In this document: positions 29,893-44,500 of the stretch, piece by piece
Numbering within the stretch: position 1 is the first letter of the stretch
How the letters are laid out: every line of letters starts with the position of its first letter
From: Neocallimastix lanati (nom. inval.)
Lineage: Eukaryota > Neocallimastigomycota > Neocallimastigomycetes > Neocallimastigales > Neocallimastigaceae
Assembly: GCA_016946835.1 (NCBI GenBank)
Contig: JACVTC010000079.1
Location: 270,001 to 332,000 of the forward strand
Reading direction: 5' to 3'
Length of the DNA: 62,000 nt
Notes under the pieces: generated by a model
Databases searched by the model: none
Told to the model about the DNA's origin: nothing
Seen by the model: the letters and a program-made list of their open reading frames with translations, nothing else
Position numbers and translations under genes: made by a program

Positions 29893-30130
29893 GTTTTAAT
29901 ATTTGATATATATAAAAGAGGCTTATAAAAATAAAAATTTTTGAAACTATAAACTCTAAATTATTATAATAAGTCCTATTTGTTACAATATGTGAATTTA
30001 TATATTAAAACAATTCTAGGAATGTGGTCCATTTCGCCAATTTTTTTTTTTTTGAAATTTTTATAAGCCATCTATTTATTTGTGGCTTTTAAAATTTATA
30101 TTATTACGCCATAAAATTTAATATAATTTT

Positions 30131-30739
30131 AAGTAAAAAAGAAATAAATGTATAAATAAATAAGTAAATAAATAAATAAATAAAAATTAAAAAGGTCAAT
30201 AAAAAATAAAATATTTTTATATAATTTTTTTTTTTTTTAACAATCATGTTATAAGGAAAATGATAAATAATTATTTTCCTTATAACCTTATTTTTTATAT
30301 TTTATTATTAATATTTATATTATATTTTTATATTTTATATTTTATTATTGATATTATATTTTTATATTTTTCTATTAATATTATATTTTTATATTTTCAT
30401 ATTTTTATATTTTATTATTAATATCAATATAATATTTTTATATTTTATTATTAAAAAATTTTATTTTATAAATTTATATTTAAATTAATATTATTTAAAA
30501 TATTAATTTTTTATATTATAACTAAAACTTTAGTTGTTATTATAACATCTTAATAATAGAATTAAACCTTTTATTTTATATATAATTTATAAATAAAATA
30601 TTAAATAATAATAAAAATTACAAAATAATATTTTTATAAGATTTAAATTATAGCTATAAATTGAAATTTCAAAAATTAAAATTTGTTGTTCACATTTCAA
30701 TTACTATTTATATATTACAGCAACCGTTTTGTAGAGATA
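30131..30739. other. AT-rich MULE2 interior
   Basis: Repeats of ATTATTAATAT and TTTTTATATTTTAT motifs (30290-30450) resemble the sequence after the MULE transposases at 28500-28620 and 61850-61920. No coding capacity. Confidence 0.45.
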
Positions 30740-31206
30740 TATAAATAGGTTTTTTACACATATGAATTCACATGTCTATCCCATATTATATATATGGGCT
30801 TGTAAAGAACATATATACTTTGGTATATATATCTTATACTATATCAGTACGACGTCGGCGCTCCAAATTCCTAAGCAGAGGTAGCTCCAGTAGACATGTC
30901 TTGCCAAATAACATCCGTGTTATCCTATAGAAATTGAACTCGTAACCCTCACAGTATAGGCTATACAACTACACTAGGATGCCATGGGTGATCAAATATA
31001 GAAATTAAATACGTGGCAATCCAATAATGGTAGGAGCGGAATTAATACTTACCTGAAATTGTGCCATTATAACCCCTTTACCCTTTCTCCAAACACTATC
31101 GGGAAAATCAGATCAAGAATAGATACCAGCAGGGGTTGGCCGGACACCAGATGATTATTAAGTCGCCACATAACAACCAGTAGAAAGCCCAGTTCTACTT
31201 TATATG
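30740..31206 (-). mobile_element. tRNA-derived SINE-like insertion
   Basis: A GC-richer block in the MULE2 interior. On the - strand a tRNA-like head begins near 30983: A box TAGTGTAGTTG (30976-30966, fits TRGYNNARNNG) and a degenerate B box AGTTCAATTTC (30940-30930). The downstream body runs to about 30740 with no open frame. The part at 30984-31206 is also GC-richer and contains a 60-codon frame that I do not believe. It may be a second unit or the same element's leader. The chromovirus TSD (ATATG, 31202-31206) marks its right limit. Confidence 0.5.
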
Positions 31207-31820
31207 TGTAACGAATATTGGAATATCCGTGTTTTAAAGAGTGTAACACAATAGGTAAGCACTTTTTGATTAATAAGTAATTTGGTTTTTTAAAATATAG
31301 TTTTATTAATTAAGAAATTTAAAAATATTAATTATAAAGATTAATTATTGTAATATTTCGAATTACTTATTAATTAATTCAATAATTAATAAAAACACAA
31401 TTTTTTGAATATTTTTTTTTTTTTTTTTTGGCTGCGAAATTCACTCCTATTTATAGTTTTTCAAAATTTAAATCCATAAAAATTTAAAACCATAAAATCA
31501 TTAAAAAGTTTCATAAAAATTGATTATTTTCGGTTAAAAAGAATCTAAAGGAAATAATGATAAAAGATAAATTAAAATAGAATTTCTATCTGATTTGTTT
31601 CTATTAATTTCTAAGAATTTCTTTTGTTAATTTTTACAGAAATTTATACAGAAACAAATACAGAAACAAATACAGAAATGAAGTATAAAAATTCTTTAAA
31701 ATTTAAATGATATAAAATTTTAGTAAAGGTGTGAGTCGAACCCTAGTGGTTCAGGCTGAGGTCATAGTGACTAACCATTATGCCAGCATTCTAATTTCTA
31801 ATTTTTTAAGATTCGTTACA
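31207..31820 (-). repeat. Chromovirus 3' LTR, 614 bp, intact
   Basis: Bounded by TGTAACGAAT and ATTCGTTACA, a 10-bp perfect inverted pair. It carries the tRNA-like A and B boxes described separately. Confidence 0.95.
31714..31785 (-). promoter_or_regulatory. tRNA-like Pol III boxes in the LTR
   Basis: On the - strand (element sense), A box TGGCATAATGG occupies 31785-31775 and matches TRGYNNARNNG at every position. B box GGTTCGACTC occupies 31742-31733, preceded by another G. The spacing of 32 bases is tRNA-like. A TTTT run (31717-31714), the usual Pol III stop, follows the B box. I could not draw a convincing cloverleaf, so this is a tRNA-derived promoter rather than a tRNA gene. Pol III activity is inferred only. 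Confidence 0.6.
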
Positions 31821-31832
31821 TGGTCCTCCTCT
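31821..31832 (-). other. Chromovirus polypurine tract
   Basis: The - strand reads AGAGGAGGACCA directly before the 3' LTR TGTAACG: a purine tract suited to priming plus-strand DNA. Confidence 0.75.
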
Positions 31833-32042
31833 AGGATTCGGATGCCAGACGAATCTTTTGCTTTAAATCTAAACTATTTCTAATTCTAACTTTTATAATA
31901 ATAAACTATAACTAAAATACTTATAGGAGTGATAATTTAATTAATACATTGGATAATAAAAATTACATGAATTTTAAGTTTTAAAAATAAAGTATAAAAA
32001 TAAAACTATCTAGAATAAATGTTTTTGAATAATATAAAATAA

Positions 32043-32073
<31 letters not shown>

Positions 32074-32142
32074 AATCATAAGTTAGAATGATTAATAGTA
32101 TTTTGATGAAATAAAATTTATTTTTGATTAAATGATTTATAT

Positions 32143-36387
<4,245 letters not shown>

Positions 36388-36914
36388 CTAATTATTGATT
36401 ACTAATTATTAATTATTAATTATTAATTATTATTAATTATTAAATATTGATTATTACTAATTATTATTAATTATTGAATATTGATTATTATTATTATTAA
36501 TTATTAATTATTAATTATTACTAATTATTGATTATTAATTATTATTATTAATTATTAAATATTAATTATTAAATATTAATTATTACTAATTTTTTTTTTT
36601 TTTTTTTTTTTTTTATACTAATTATTCAATTGGTTATTTATATTAAAACTATTAAATATCTAAATTATTATTATTATTTTTTTTTTAGTTATTATAATCA
36701 TTAATTTTGATTGAATAATAAATATACAATATAATTAATTATTAGAAGAAGTAAATATTTAATTTCAATATAAATAATTTTAATTTCAAGGATGGCTATA
36801 TGGATTATTGAAAATATTAATAATTTTAATATATAGTAAAATTCAAGGGTTCCGATTGAATTTATAAATTCATGCATGAATTTTGGTAGAAAAATTTATA
36901 GTCTTGGTAAGTGG

Positions 36915-37130
36915 TTTCAAAAATAGTAGAAAATGGGATTCCTTAACGGGGTTCCAAAAAGAGTAGTAGAGAATGGGATTCCTTAACGGGGTTCCAAAAA
37001 AGAGTAGTAGAGAATGGGATTCCTTAACGGGGTTCCAAAAAAGAATAGTAGTAAATGGGATTCCTTAACGGTGTTCCAAAAATAGTAGTAGAAAATGGGA
37101 TTCCTTAACGGGGTTCCAAAAAGAGTAAAA
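36915..37130 (-). repeat. Five tandem 40-41 bp repeats in leader
   Basis: GGGATTCCTTAACGGGGTTCC-type cores start (plus-strand) at 36935, 36975, 37016, 37057 and 37097, joined by A-rich linkers with AGTAGTAGA. In element sense each unit holds two near-copies of GGAAYCCC (GGAACCCC then GGAATCCC). The array lies between the 5' LTR and gag, about 40-250 bases from the LTR, where packaging or enhancer signals are expected. Confidence 0.9.
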
Positions 37131-37168
37131 GTGCAAAGGTATTGTGCTTAGTTTAGTGGTGTTTTTAT

Positions 37169-37770
37169 TGTAACGAATATTGGAATATCCGTGTTTTAAA
37201 GAGTGTAACACAATAGGTAAGCACTTTTTGATTAATAAGTAATTTGGTTTTTTAAAATATAGTTTTATTAATTAAGAAATTTAAAAATATTAATTATAAA
37301 GATTAATTATTGTAATATTTCGAATTACTTATTAATTAATTCAATAATTAATAAAAACACAATTTTTTGAATATTTTTTTTTTTTTTTTTGGCTGCGAAA
37401 TTCACTCCTATTTATAGTTTTTCAAAATTTAAATCCATAAAAATTTAAAACCATAAAATCATTAAAAAGTTTCATAAAAATTGATTATTTTCGGTTAAAA
37501 AGAATCTAAAGGAAATAATGATAAAAGATAAATTAAAATAGAATTTCTATCTGATTTGTTTCTATTAATTTCTAAGAATTTCTTTTGTTAATTTTTACAG
37601 AAATTTATACAGAAACAAATACAGAAACAAATACAGAAATGAAGTATAAAAATTCTTTAAAATTTAAATGATATAAAATTTTAGTAAAGGTGTGAGTCGA
37701 ACCCTAGTGGTTCAGGCTGAGGTCATAGTAACTAACCATTATGCCAGCATTCTAATTTCTAATTTTTTAA
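37169..37770 (-). repeat. Chromovirus 5' LTR, main part
   Basis: Matches 31207-31809 nearly base for base, then breaks at AATTTTTTAA (37761-37770). The missing end (AAGATTCGTTACA) is found at 59743-59755. It carries its own copy of the tRNA-like boxes. Confidence 0.95.
37675..37746 (-). promoter_or_regulatory. tRNA-like boxes in the split 5' LTR
   Basis: A box at 37746-37736, B box at 37703-37694 and T-run at 37678-37675, as in the other LTR. The insertion point (37764-37770) lies 18-24 bases upstream of the first A-box base, where a Pol III transcript would begin. Confidence 0.6.
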
Positions 37771-38554
37771 TACAGAATGAACAAATAATACTAATTGTGC
37801 TAGAATAATATAAATTATTCTAACCTTATAGATTATTCTATTCTATATAATTGGAACTTTCCAATATTCTTCAAATATTACTAAATAGAAATCTTAAGTT
37901 AATAAATCACTAATTAACTTATAATTCCTTTTTGAATTATCGATCCGATTCCATTATAATGTATTAAAAATCTTTAGCCAAGAATATTGTCCTTGCCCAC
38001 TTAATATATTAATATTATATTTCTTTTGTATTATGTTATATTGAAAATAATCAAATCTATTTAATTAGTTATTAAAATTTTCGTTATCAATTTAAATTTA
38101 TTTTTAATTACTAAATTTAACTAAACCACAATAAAATATTCCGTATAATCTCTTTATTTTTATTTTATATATATTAGTATTAAACTATTATTAAATAATT
38201 AATAATTCAATAATATATAACTACTATTTATAACAATAATATTATTAACTAAAATAATAATTCAATTTCAATTTAAATGTTTTATTTATAAAAATAATTA
38301 GTAATTAGTTTATTAAAAAAATAGTTAGGCTTTACAAATTTTAATTTGATAAAAAAATATAAATACATGTAATTTTAGTGAAATAAAATATAATCAATAA
38401 CTTTCTTTTTATTAAATAAATAATTATATTATTATTTTTCTTTTATAAATTTAAATAAATAAATATTGATTTTTAAAACAAATTATTTTTTTATTGTAAT
38501 TTTATTATTTGTGTTAATTATTATTATATTCCTAAAATTATATGAACCATACCA
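37771..38554. mobile_element. Unclassified insertion C, about 0.78 kb
   Basis: Sequence absent from the other chromovirus LTR and unrelated to the A or B LTRs over most of its length. It has no open frame. Left end TACAGAATGAAC (or TTAATACAG if the boundary is moved), right end GAACCATACC. Short flanking similarity (ATTTT or TTTTTAA on both sides) suggests a target duplication. A TTGTCCTTGCCCA stretch near 37989-38001 recalls the TTGTCATTGCCCA of the B LTR, so it may be a diverged solo or truncated LTR. A MITE is the other option. Confidence 0.45.
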
Positions 38555-38558
38555 TTTT

Positions 38559-39172
38559 TGATGCATGTCCAGTAAAAATAATAGAAAATAATAGAAAAAT
38601 TATTTAGAAAAATTATTAATATAAATATTTATTAAAAATTAATTTTATATAATGAATCTTAAAATATATTATTAATATATTATTAAAGATAATTTATTAT
38701 TATTAATTATTAAAATATTAAATTAAATAATAATATTAAAAATATTAAAAGAATTGTTGATAATATAGTAAAATTAGTTATATTAATTATAACGGAGATT
38801 GAATGTTTAATTAAATTGATGTTAATATTAAAATAATTTTTAAATAATGTTAAACAATATGAATTAATAGTTATAAGTAAAAAGTTATGAATATTTATAT
38901 TTATTAATTAATTTTAGTGTTTCGATAAATAAAATTTATAAAATTAGTAAAAATATAATTATGAAAATAATTTATAAATAAATATTTTCTTTTTTTTTAA
39001 GGAATAATAATAAAACATGTATTTTTTTTATGATAAAATATAATAAATAAAATAATAAAAGATAAATAAATAAAAAGTAAATATAATTATTGTAATATAA
39101 TATTCTTGGAGTAATTCCCTTTTGCACAAACGCCCAACTAACATATACGGTATTTAATAAAATATCGTATCA
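38559..39172 (+). repeat. A1 5' LTR
   Basis: Begins TGATGCATGTCCAG and ends AAAATATCGTATCA. It shares homopolymer lengths with the A1 3' LTR and not with the A2 LTRs. Confidence 0.95.
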
Positions 39173-39176
39173 AAAA

Positions 39177-39192
39177 TGGTGGAGAATCCGGG
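39177..39192 (+). other. A1 primer binding site
   Basis: TGGTGGAGAATCCGGG lies four bases after the LTR. It is complementary to a tRNA 3' end of the form CCCGGATTCTCCACCA: CCA, discriminator A, a seven-base acceptor strand and the start of the T stem. The same site is used by A2 (51224-51239) and B (48163-48178). The tRNA species is not identified. Confidence 0.85.
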
Positions 39193-39322
39193 CGTGCAAA
39201 CCAAGAATATTATGAAATTTATATTTATATTGATATTTACTTTTTAAAAAATAAAGACAATTAAATAATTAATATTAAATTAAAATTAAATAATTAATTT
39301 TTTTATAATAGTAATATATAAA

Positions 39323-39363
<41 letters not shown>

Positions 39364-39397
39364 GCCTAAAATTATTATGATTATTATTAAATAATAA

Positions 39398-39553
39398 TTA
39401 AAGGTAACTGGGAGTTCGAACCAGAATAAAAACGAATAAGTCTTTAATTATTATTATTAGTATAGTTAATTTTTTTTTATTATCATCTTTATTAGTAATT
39501 AAAGACAACTGGGAATTCGGACCAGTATAAAAACGAATAAACCTTTAATTAAG
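39398..39553 (+). promoter_or_regulatory. Paired leader hairpins of A1
   Basis: Two copies of a roughly 56-base unit 101 bases apart. Each has a 4-bp stem with a nine-base loop: CTGGGAGTTCGAACCAG (39408-39424) and CTGGGAATTCGGACCAG (39509-39525). Each is framed by TTAAAG ... CTTTAATTA. The loops hold the palindromes TTCGAA and GAATTC. A 31-base A-run precedes them (about 39331-39361). Confidence 0.6.
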
Positions 39554-39961
39554 AAATGATATTATAATAAAAAGTAGTAATAGTTTAGTATAAAAATTAA
39601 TATTAAATAATATTTTATTAATAGTATATGTGATAATATTTAGAAAAAAAAAAAAAATAATAGATAATATTTTAATAATAATAATAAATAATATTTTAGT
39701 AATGGTGAATTAAGTAATAATTAATAATAATAAATAATATTTTAGTAATAGTAATATTTTAGTAATAGTGTATAAAATAAGAATTAATAATAATAATAAT
39801 AATAATTAAATGATATTTTAGTAATAGTGAATTAAGTAATAATTAATAATAATAAATAATATTTTAGTAATAGTGAATTAATAATTAATAATAATAAATA
39901 ATATTTTAATAATAGTAATATTTTAGTAATAGTATATAAAATAAGAATTAATAATAATAAT

Positions 39962-39996
<35 letters not shown>

Positions 39997-40070
39997 TAAT
40001 AAAAATAATATTATTATACTCGTAAAAGTATATAAGAATATAATTTCAAATTAAAATAATAATTAGATAA

Positions 40071-41375
40071 ATGGCGGACGCTTCGAAAATTAGAAGAGAC
40101 TTACCATACTTAGCAAATTATGGTAAGGACATAGATTCTTGGATAGAAGATTTCAAAAATGTTATGGAAATTTACAACATTGAGGAACCAAACAGAATTT
40201 TTATTTGGGTAAAGAACGCAGTAGAGGCTGACATAAAAAACCTTTTAAAATCTTTATGTACTACAAGAAATAATGTTAAAAGGTTTCCCTCATATAAAGA
40301 AATCCAGAGAGCCATTGAAGATTATTTAGAAATTACTCAAAATGATAAGTGCTCAATTTTAAAGGCCTTAAAAATAAAAAGAAATGAAACAATTAAAGGA
40401 TTTAATTATAATTATTTAACTCTTTATCATCGACTTGACTTGGAATATAAAAAATTAATATGTGTCGATGATTATTTAAATGCTATACATGATAGGGTAT
40501 ATGTACATTCTCAAGTAATTTTGGCCAACTGTAAAACATTAACAGAAGCGTTCGAAGTAGCAGAACGTGCAGAAAAAGCTGAAGTACGAACTATAACAAA
40601 CAAAAATTCTCAGAATGTTATGATATATCAAAACAACATAAATAAAAATAGTAACAATTTATTAAATCATCCAATTTATAGGAGCTTAAGAGAACATGGA
40701 AATAATTTAGATAATTCATATCAAGCGTCATCATATGTTATGGGTTATATAAATGAAAACTCCACCAATAATAGAATGTTTACACCAGGTAGATATAGTA
40801 ACAATAAAAATAAAAGTTTTAATAATAATAATAATTATTATCACGGAGTAGAACAAATTCAACAAAATAATACTTATGATACAAGAAGATTCTATAATAA
40901 CTACGAACCAAAAGCTAGAAAATCAGTTATGTGTTACTCATGTAAACAAGTAGGACATAAAGCTTATGAATGTCCTAATAATAAAAATAATGGTAGTAAT
41001 AGAAATAATAATCTTTATAATATGAATAATAATGATATGGGTAATAATTATAATAATAATTTTGATTATAATAATAATAGTAATAAATATAACAATTATT
41101 ATAATAATAGTAATAAAAATGGCTACAATAATTCTTTTAATGGTAGTAATTATTACTTTAATAAAAATAATAAATTTACTGGAAATAATATTGCTAATAG
41201 AAATAATAATAATTTTAATGAGAATAATATTCCCACTGGAAATAATAATTTTAATAGAAATTCTAATGGAATAAATCAGGATATTAATACTACTAGTTCA
41301 AATATTAATAGTAATTTCAAAGCTAATGTAAATAATAATAATAATAATGGAGATAGCTTTAATAATTTAAACTAA
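40071..41375 (+). CDS. A1 Gag
   Basis: 434 residues. The first ~170 are a Ty3-type capsid-like helical region (LPYLANYGKDIDSWIEDF near the start), clearly homologous to the gag of element B. A single CCHC zinc knuckle CYSCKQVGHKAYEC (about 286-299) binds RNA. The last 130 residues are almost pure Asn with Tyr, Lys and Gly, a prion-like tail. The ATG follows an AAT-rich leader. The stop (41373-41375) comes directly after the slippery heptamer TTTAAAC, so most ribosomes make Gag and a minority make Gag-Pol. Differences from the A2 copy: three residues. Confidence 0.95.
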   Translation: MADASKIRRDLPYLANYGKDIDSWIEDFKNVMEIYNIEEPNRIFIWVKNAVEADIKNLLKSLCTTRNNVKRFPSYKEIQRAIEDYLEITQNDKCSILKALKIKRNETIKGFNYNYLTLYHRLDLEYKKLICVDDYLNAIHDRVYVHSQVILANCKTLTEAFEVAERAEKAEVRTITNKNSQNVMIYQNNINKNSNNLLNHPIYRSLREHGNNLDNSYQASSYVMGYINENSTNNRMFTPGRYSNNKNKSFNNNNNYYHGVEQIQQNNTYDTRRFYNNYEPKARKSVMCYSCKQVGHKAYECPNNKNNGSNRNNNLYNMNNNDMGNNYNNNFDYNNNSNKYNNYYNNSNKNGYNNSFNGSNYYFNKNNKFTGNNIANRNNNNFNENNIPTGNNNFNRNSNGINQDINTTSSNINSNFKANVNNNNNNGDSFNNLN

Positions 41376-41398
41376 ATAATGGGAGAAGGACAACTCCC
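41366..41398 (+). promoter_or_regulatory. A1 -1 ribosomal frameshift signal
   Basis: The slippery heptamer T TTA AAC (41366-41372) is in the gag frame and ends at the gag stop. An 8-base spacer (41373-41380) leads to a hairpin GGGAGAAGGACAACTCCC (41381-41398, 5-bp GGGAG/CTCCC stem, 8-base loop). The pol frame opens only at 41366 (stop TAA at 41363-41365), so the shift must happen within these seven bases. X XXY YYZ pattern, spacer and stem-loop all match the classic -1 signal. Confidence 0.9.
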
Positions 41399-41534
41399 GT
41401 TAACCAAACCAAACTTCAAACTTATAATAAAAATAATAGTATTAATGAAGAATATGTAAATTTAACATACTCTCCCAAGTTAAATAATAATACTATGAAA
41501 ATAAAAAATAATTATAATACTAATGATAATAATT

Positions 41535-41565
<31 letters not shown>

Positions 41566-44500
41566 ACATAATAATAATAATAATAATAATAATTCATATA
41601 ATGCTAGTGCAACTTCAAATAATGATGTAATAAATAATGGATATCCTTATAATGATAATTCACATAATTATGATATAAACAATAATTATTTAAATAAGAA
41701 TAATAAAATAAATTATACAAACAGTTTATTTGATGATAATCATACAAGTATTGATAATATTTATTCCAATAATAATAATAATAATAACTTAAATAATATA
41801 GAATATCTTAGTAAGAATACTAGTAACGGTTATAAATTAAATAATAGTAATCATAACAACATCTATGAAAATGACACTATTAATAAACAAGTTAACAATG
41901 ATGTTAATATAAATAATACTTATAAAAATAATAATGATGATCAAAGTAACAATGAAATTGATTTAAATAGAATTTCTATAAATGATAATGAAAAGAAAAT
42001 TAATAATGAACCTAATTCAAATAATATTTATAATAATTTTGATAATTACCATAATGAGGAAATTATCGCTGTTGCCCAAAAGAAAGGTAAAAATAATTCA
42101 ATAAAAATCTCCCCATATACCAAAGAAATAAAGAAAAAGCTTATAGATAATCCAGTTCCAATTATTACAAATGCTATGAAGAAAAATACTATTATGAAAA
42201 GAAAATTAAACGTTAATAAATTAGCAACTACAGGAACACCTGATATGATAATAGATGAGGGAGGAACGAATGTCAAACTATCAACAGAAAAAGAAGAAGG
42301 TAAAGAATTTAAAGAAAATAAAGATCATAAAAATGTTACTTTCAATGAATCTATTGAAATTTTTGAGGATTCACAACCACCAACTAATCAAACAATAACT
42401 AATAATAATACAAATAAATTAGAATATTTGGATCTTTCTTATATCAATCAACCAAATATTAGAAATGTAAAAAAAGCGAATAAATTGAATAAAATAAATG
42501 AAATACTGAGCAGTAACAAAGATGATATACCCATCAATGTTAAAAGTTATTCCAAGCCAGAGAAACACATAAAAATGATGGAAGATTTTAATGAATTTAA
42601 AATTAAGGACTTTATCAAGGAAGTAGCATCAACCGAAGTCATAACGAAGTTAGTATATTTGTTAGACCTGTTTCCAAAGTTCAGGTCAGAATTTACAAAA
42701 GCATTAAAATTAACCGAAGGAAAAGAGAAAATAAAGAAAAATTTGAATACATCTTTAATAAATGTAATGACAATTATAAGCCAACATAAAGTGATTAAAG
42801 TTAAAGGCACTGTGGATAAGAAACCAGCTGAAATTTTCTTGGACTCGTGTGCTAGCGTTAATTTGATTACCACTACGGCTTTAAAAAAATTTAAAATTAA
42901 TAAAAATCCTATTGGGAGAATATCCGAAAAAATTTTTCAGGTATATTCCAACAATTCAACTTGTTCAGATATTTATGAACTAAAAATATCTATTGGAAAT
43001 TACACTTTTATCGATTACTTTAGGAAAATTGATAAGGATGATATCTTTGATATATTAATAGGTATTGACACACTTAAACGAAATAGATTTGATATAAATT
43101 TAGTTAATGATACCTTATATCATATTGATGAAAATAATAATCCTATAGAATTAGCTTCTTTATTTTATGATGTTAGCTTGAGTCCTTCTGAAAGTACAAA
43201 TAGAATTAATGACGAAGAAAATAATATGAATAAGGAGAATAATATAAATAATAATTCTTCTGAAGAGAATGATGAGGATTCTGAAACTAGTTGGAGTGAC
43301 AATGATAATAATAATGATAATAATAATATACTTTTTACATATGCTAAATCAGAGTTACCTAATATTAACATAAATAATTTTAATGTAAAATTACCTTTCT
43401 TTAATAGTGTCGACACCGATAAAGAAAATAATATCAAAATAAAAACGAATAATAATAAGAATGATGATAAAATTGACAATTATAAAATAAATGATCATAA
43501 AATTAATTCTAAAGTTACAAACAATATAAATCCCATACTACATTCTAAACTTCCATCAAAAATCGATTCTGATCAAAACGGCAATAACAAATTAAATAGT
43601 AATTATAAATTAGTAGATAGAAATATTGAAAGGAAAGAATATAAGAATAAAACGGTTGATATTACAACACAATTGATTCCATCTCTTTTATTAATAACTA
43701 ATGAAGTACTACATAATGAAAACGAGGTTTGCACAGACGACACAATATCTAAACTGGAAATGATTCACTCTATTGTAAAAAAATTACCAGAAAATTTGAA
43801 AGCTGATGTAGAAAAATTATTTTTAAATTATATTAGTGTTCTTGCACTGAAAACTGACGATTTGGGTTCGTCAAAGCTATATCCTCATAGAATTAATTTA
43901 ATACCAGGAACAACACCTATTAAACAGAGGGCCTACCGTATTTCAAAAGTGCAAGCTGATGCACTTAAAAAGGAATTAATTAAACTTATAAATAATAACT
44001 TAATTGTCCCTTCTAGTTCTCCTTGGTCTTCTCCTGTAGTACTGGTACCGAAAAAGAATGGTCAAGTGAGAATGTGTGTTGACTACAGGAAGATTAATAA
44101 TTGTACATTAAAGGACGCTTATGCACTTCCTTTAATAGATGATATACTTTACTATGTTAGCGGTGATATTTCTATTTTGTCTACTATTGATCTCTTCTCA
44201 GGGTACCATCAGATTCCTATGCATTCTGATGATAAAGATATCACTTGCTTTACGACCATTTACGGAAACTTTAATTTTGAAGTTATGCCTTTTGGACTAT
44301 GCAACGCTCCCGCTACTTTTCAAAGGGAGATGAACAGAATATTTTTTGATTTAATCGGAGTATGTGTTTTTATTTACATAGATGACTTAGTTATTTATTC
44401 TCCTTCATTAGATCAACACATCAAAGACCTAGAAAAAGTATTCCTCATTCTTGCTAATAATGGATTAAAAGTGAATTTTGAAAAATGTGATTTCTTTAAA

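Noticed and set aside
31067-31249. 60-codon frame on the - strand.
   Set aside because: It crosses the chromovirus TSD and LTR boundary, so it is a chance frame.
31714-31785. A functional tRNA gene.
   Set aside because: A and B boxes are good, but I could not form a full cloverleaf or acceptor stem.
42046-44333. Short open frames on both strands overlapping pol (and the same set in A2).
   Set aside because: Shadows of the pol gene; hydrophobic antisense of Asn/Lys-rich coding sequence.
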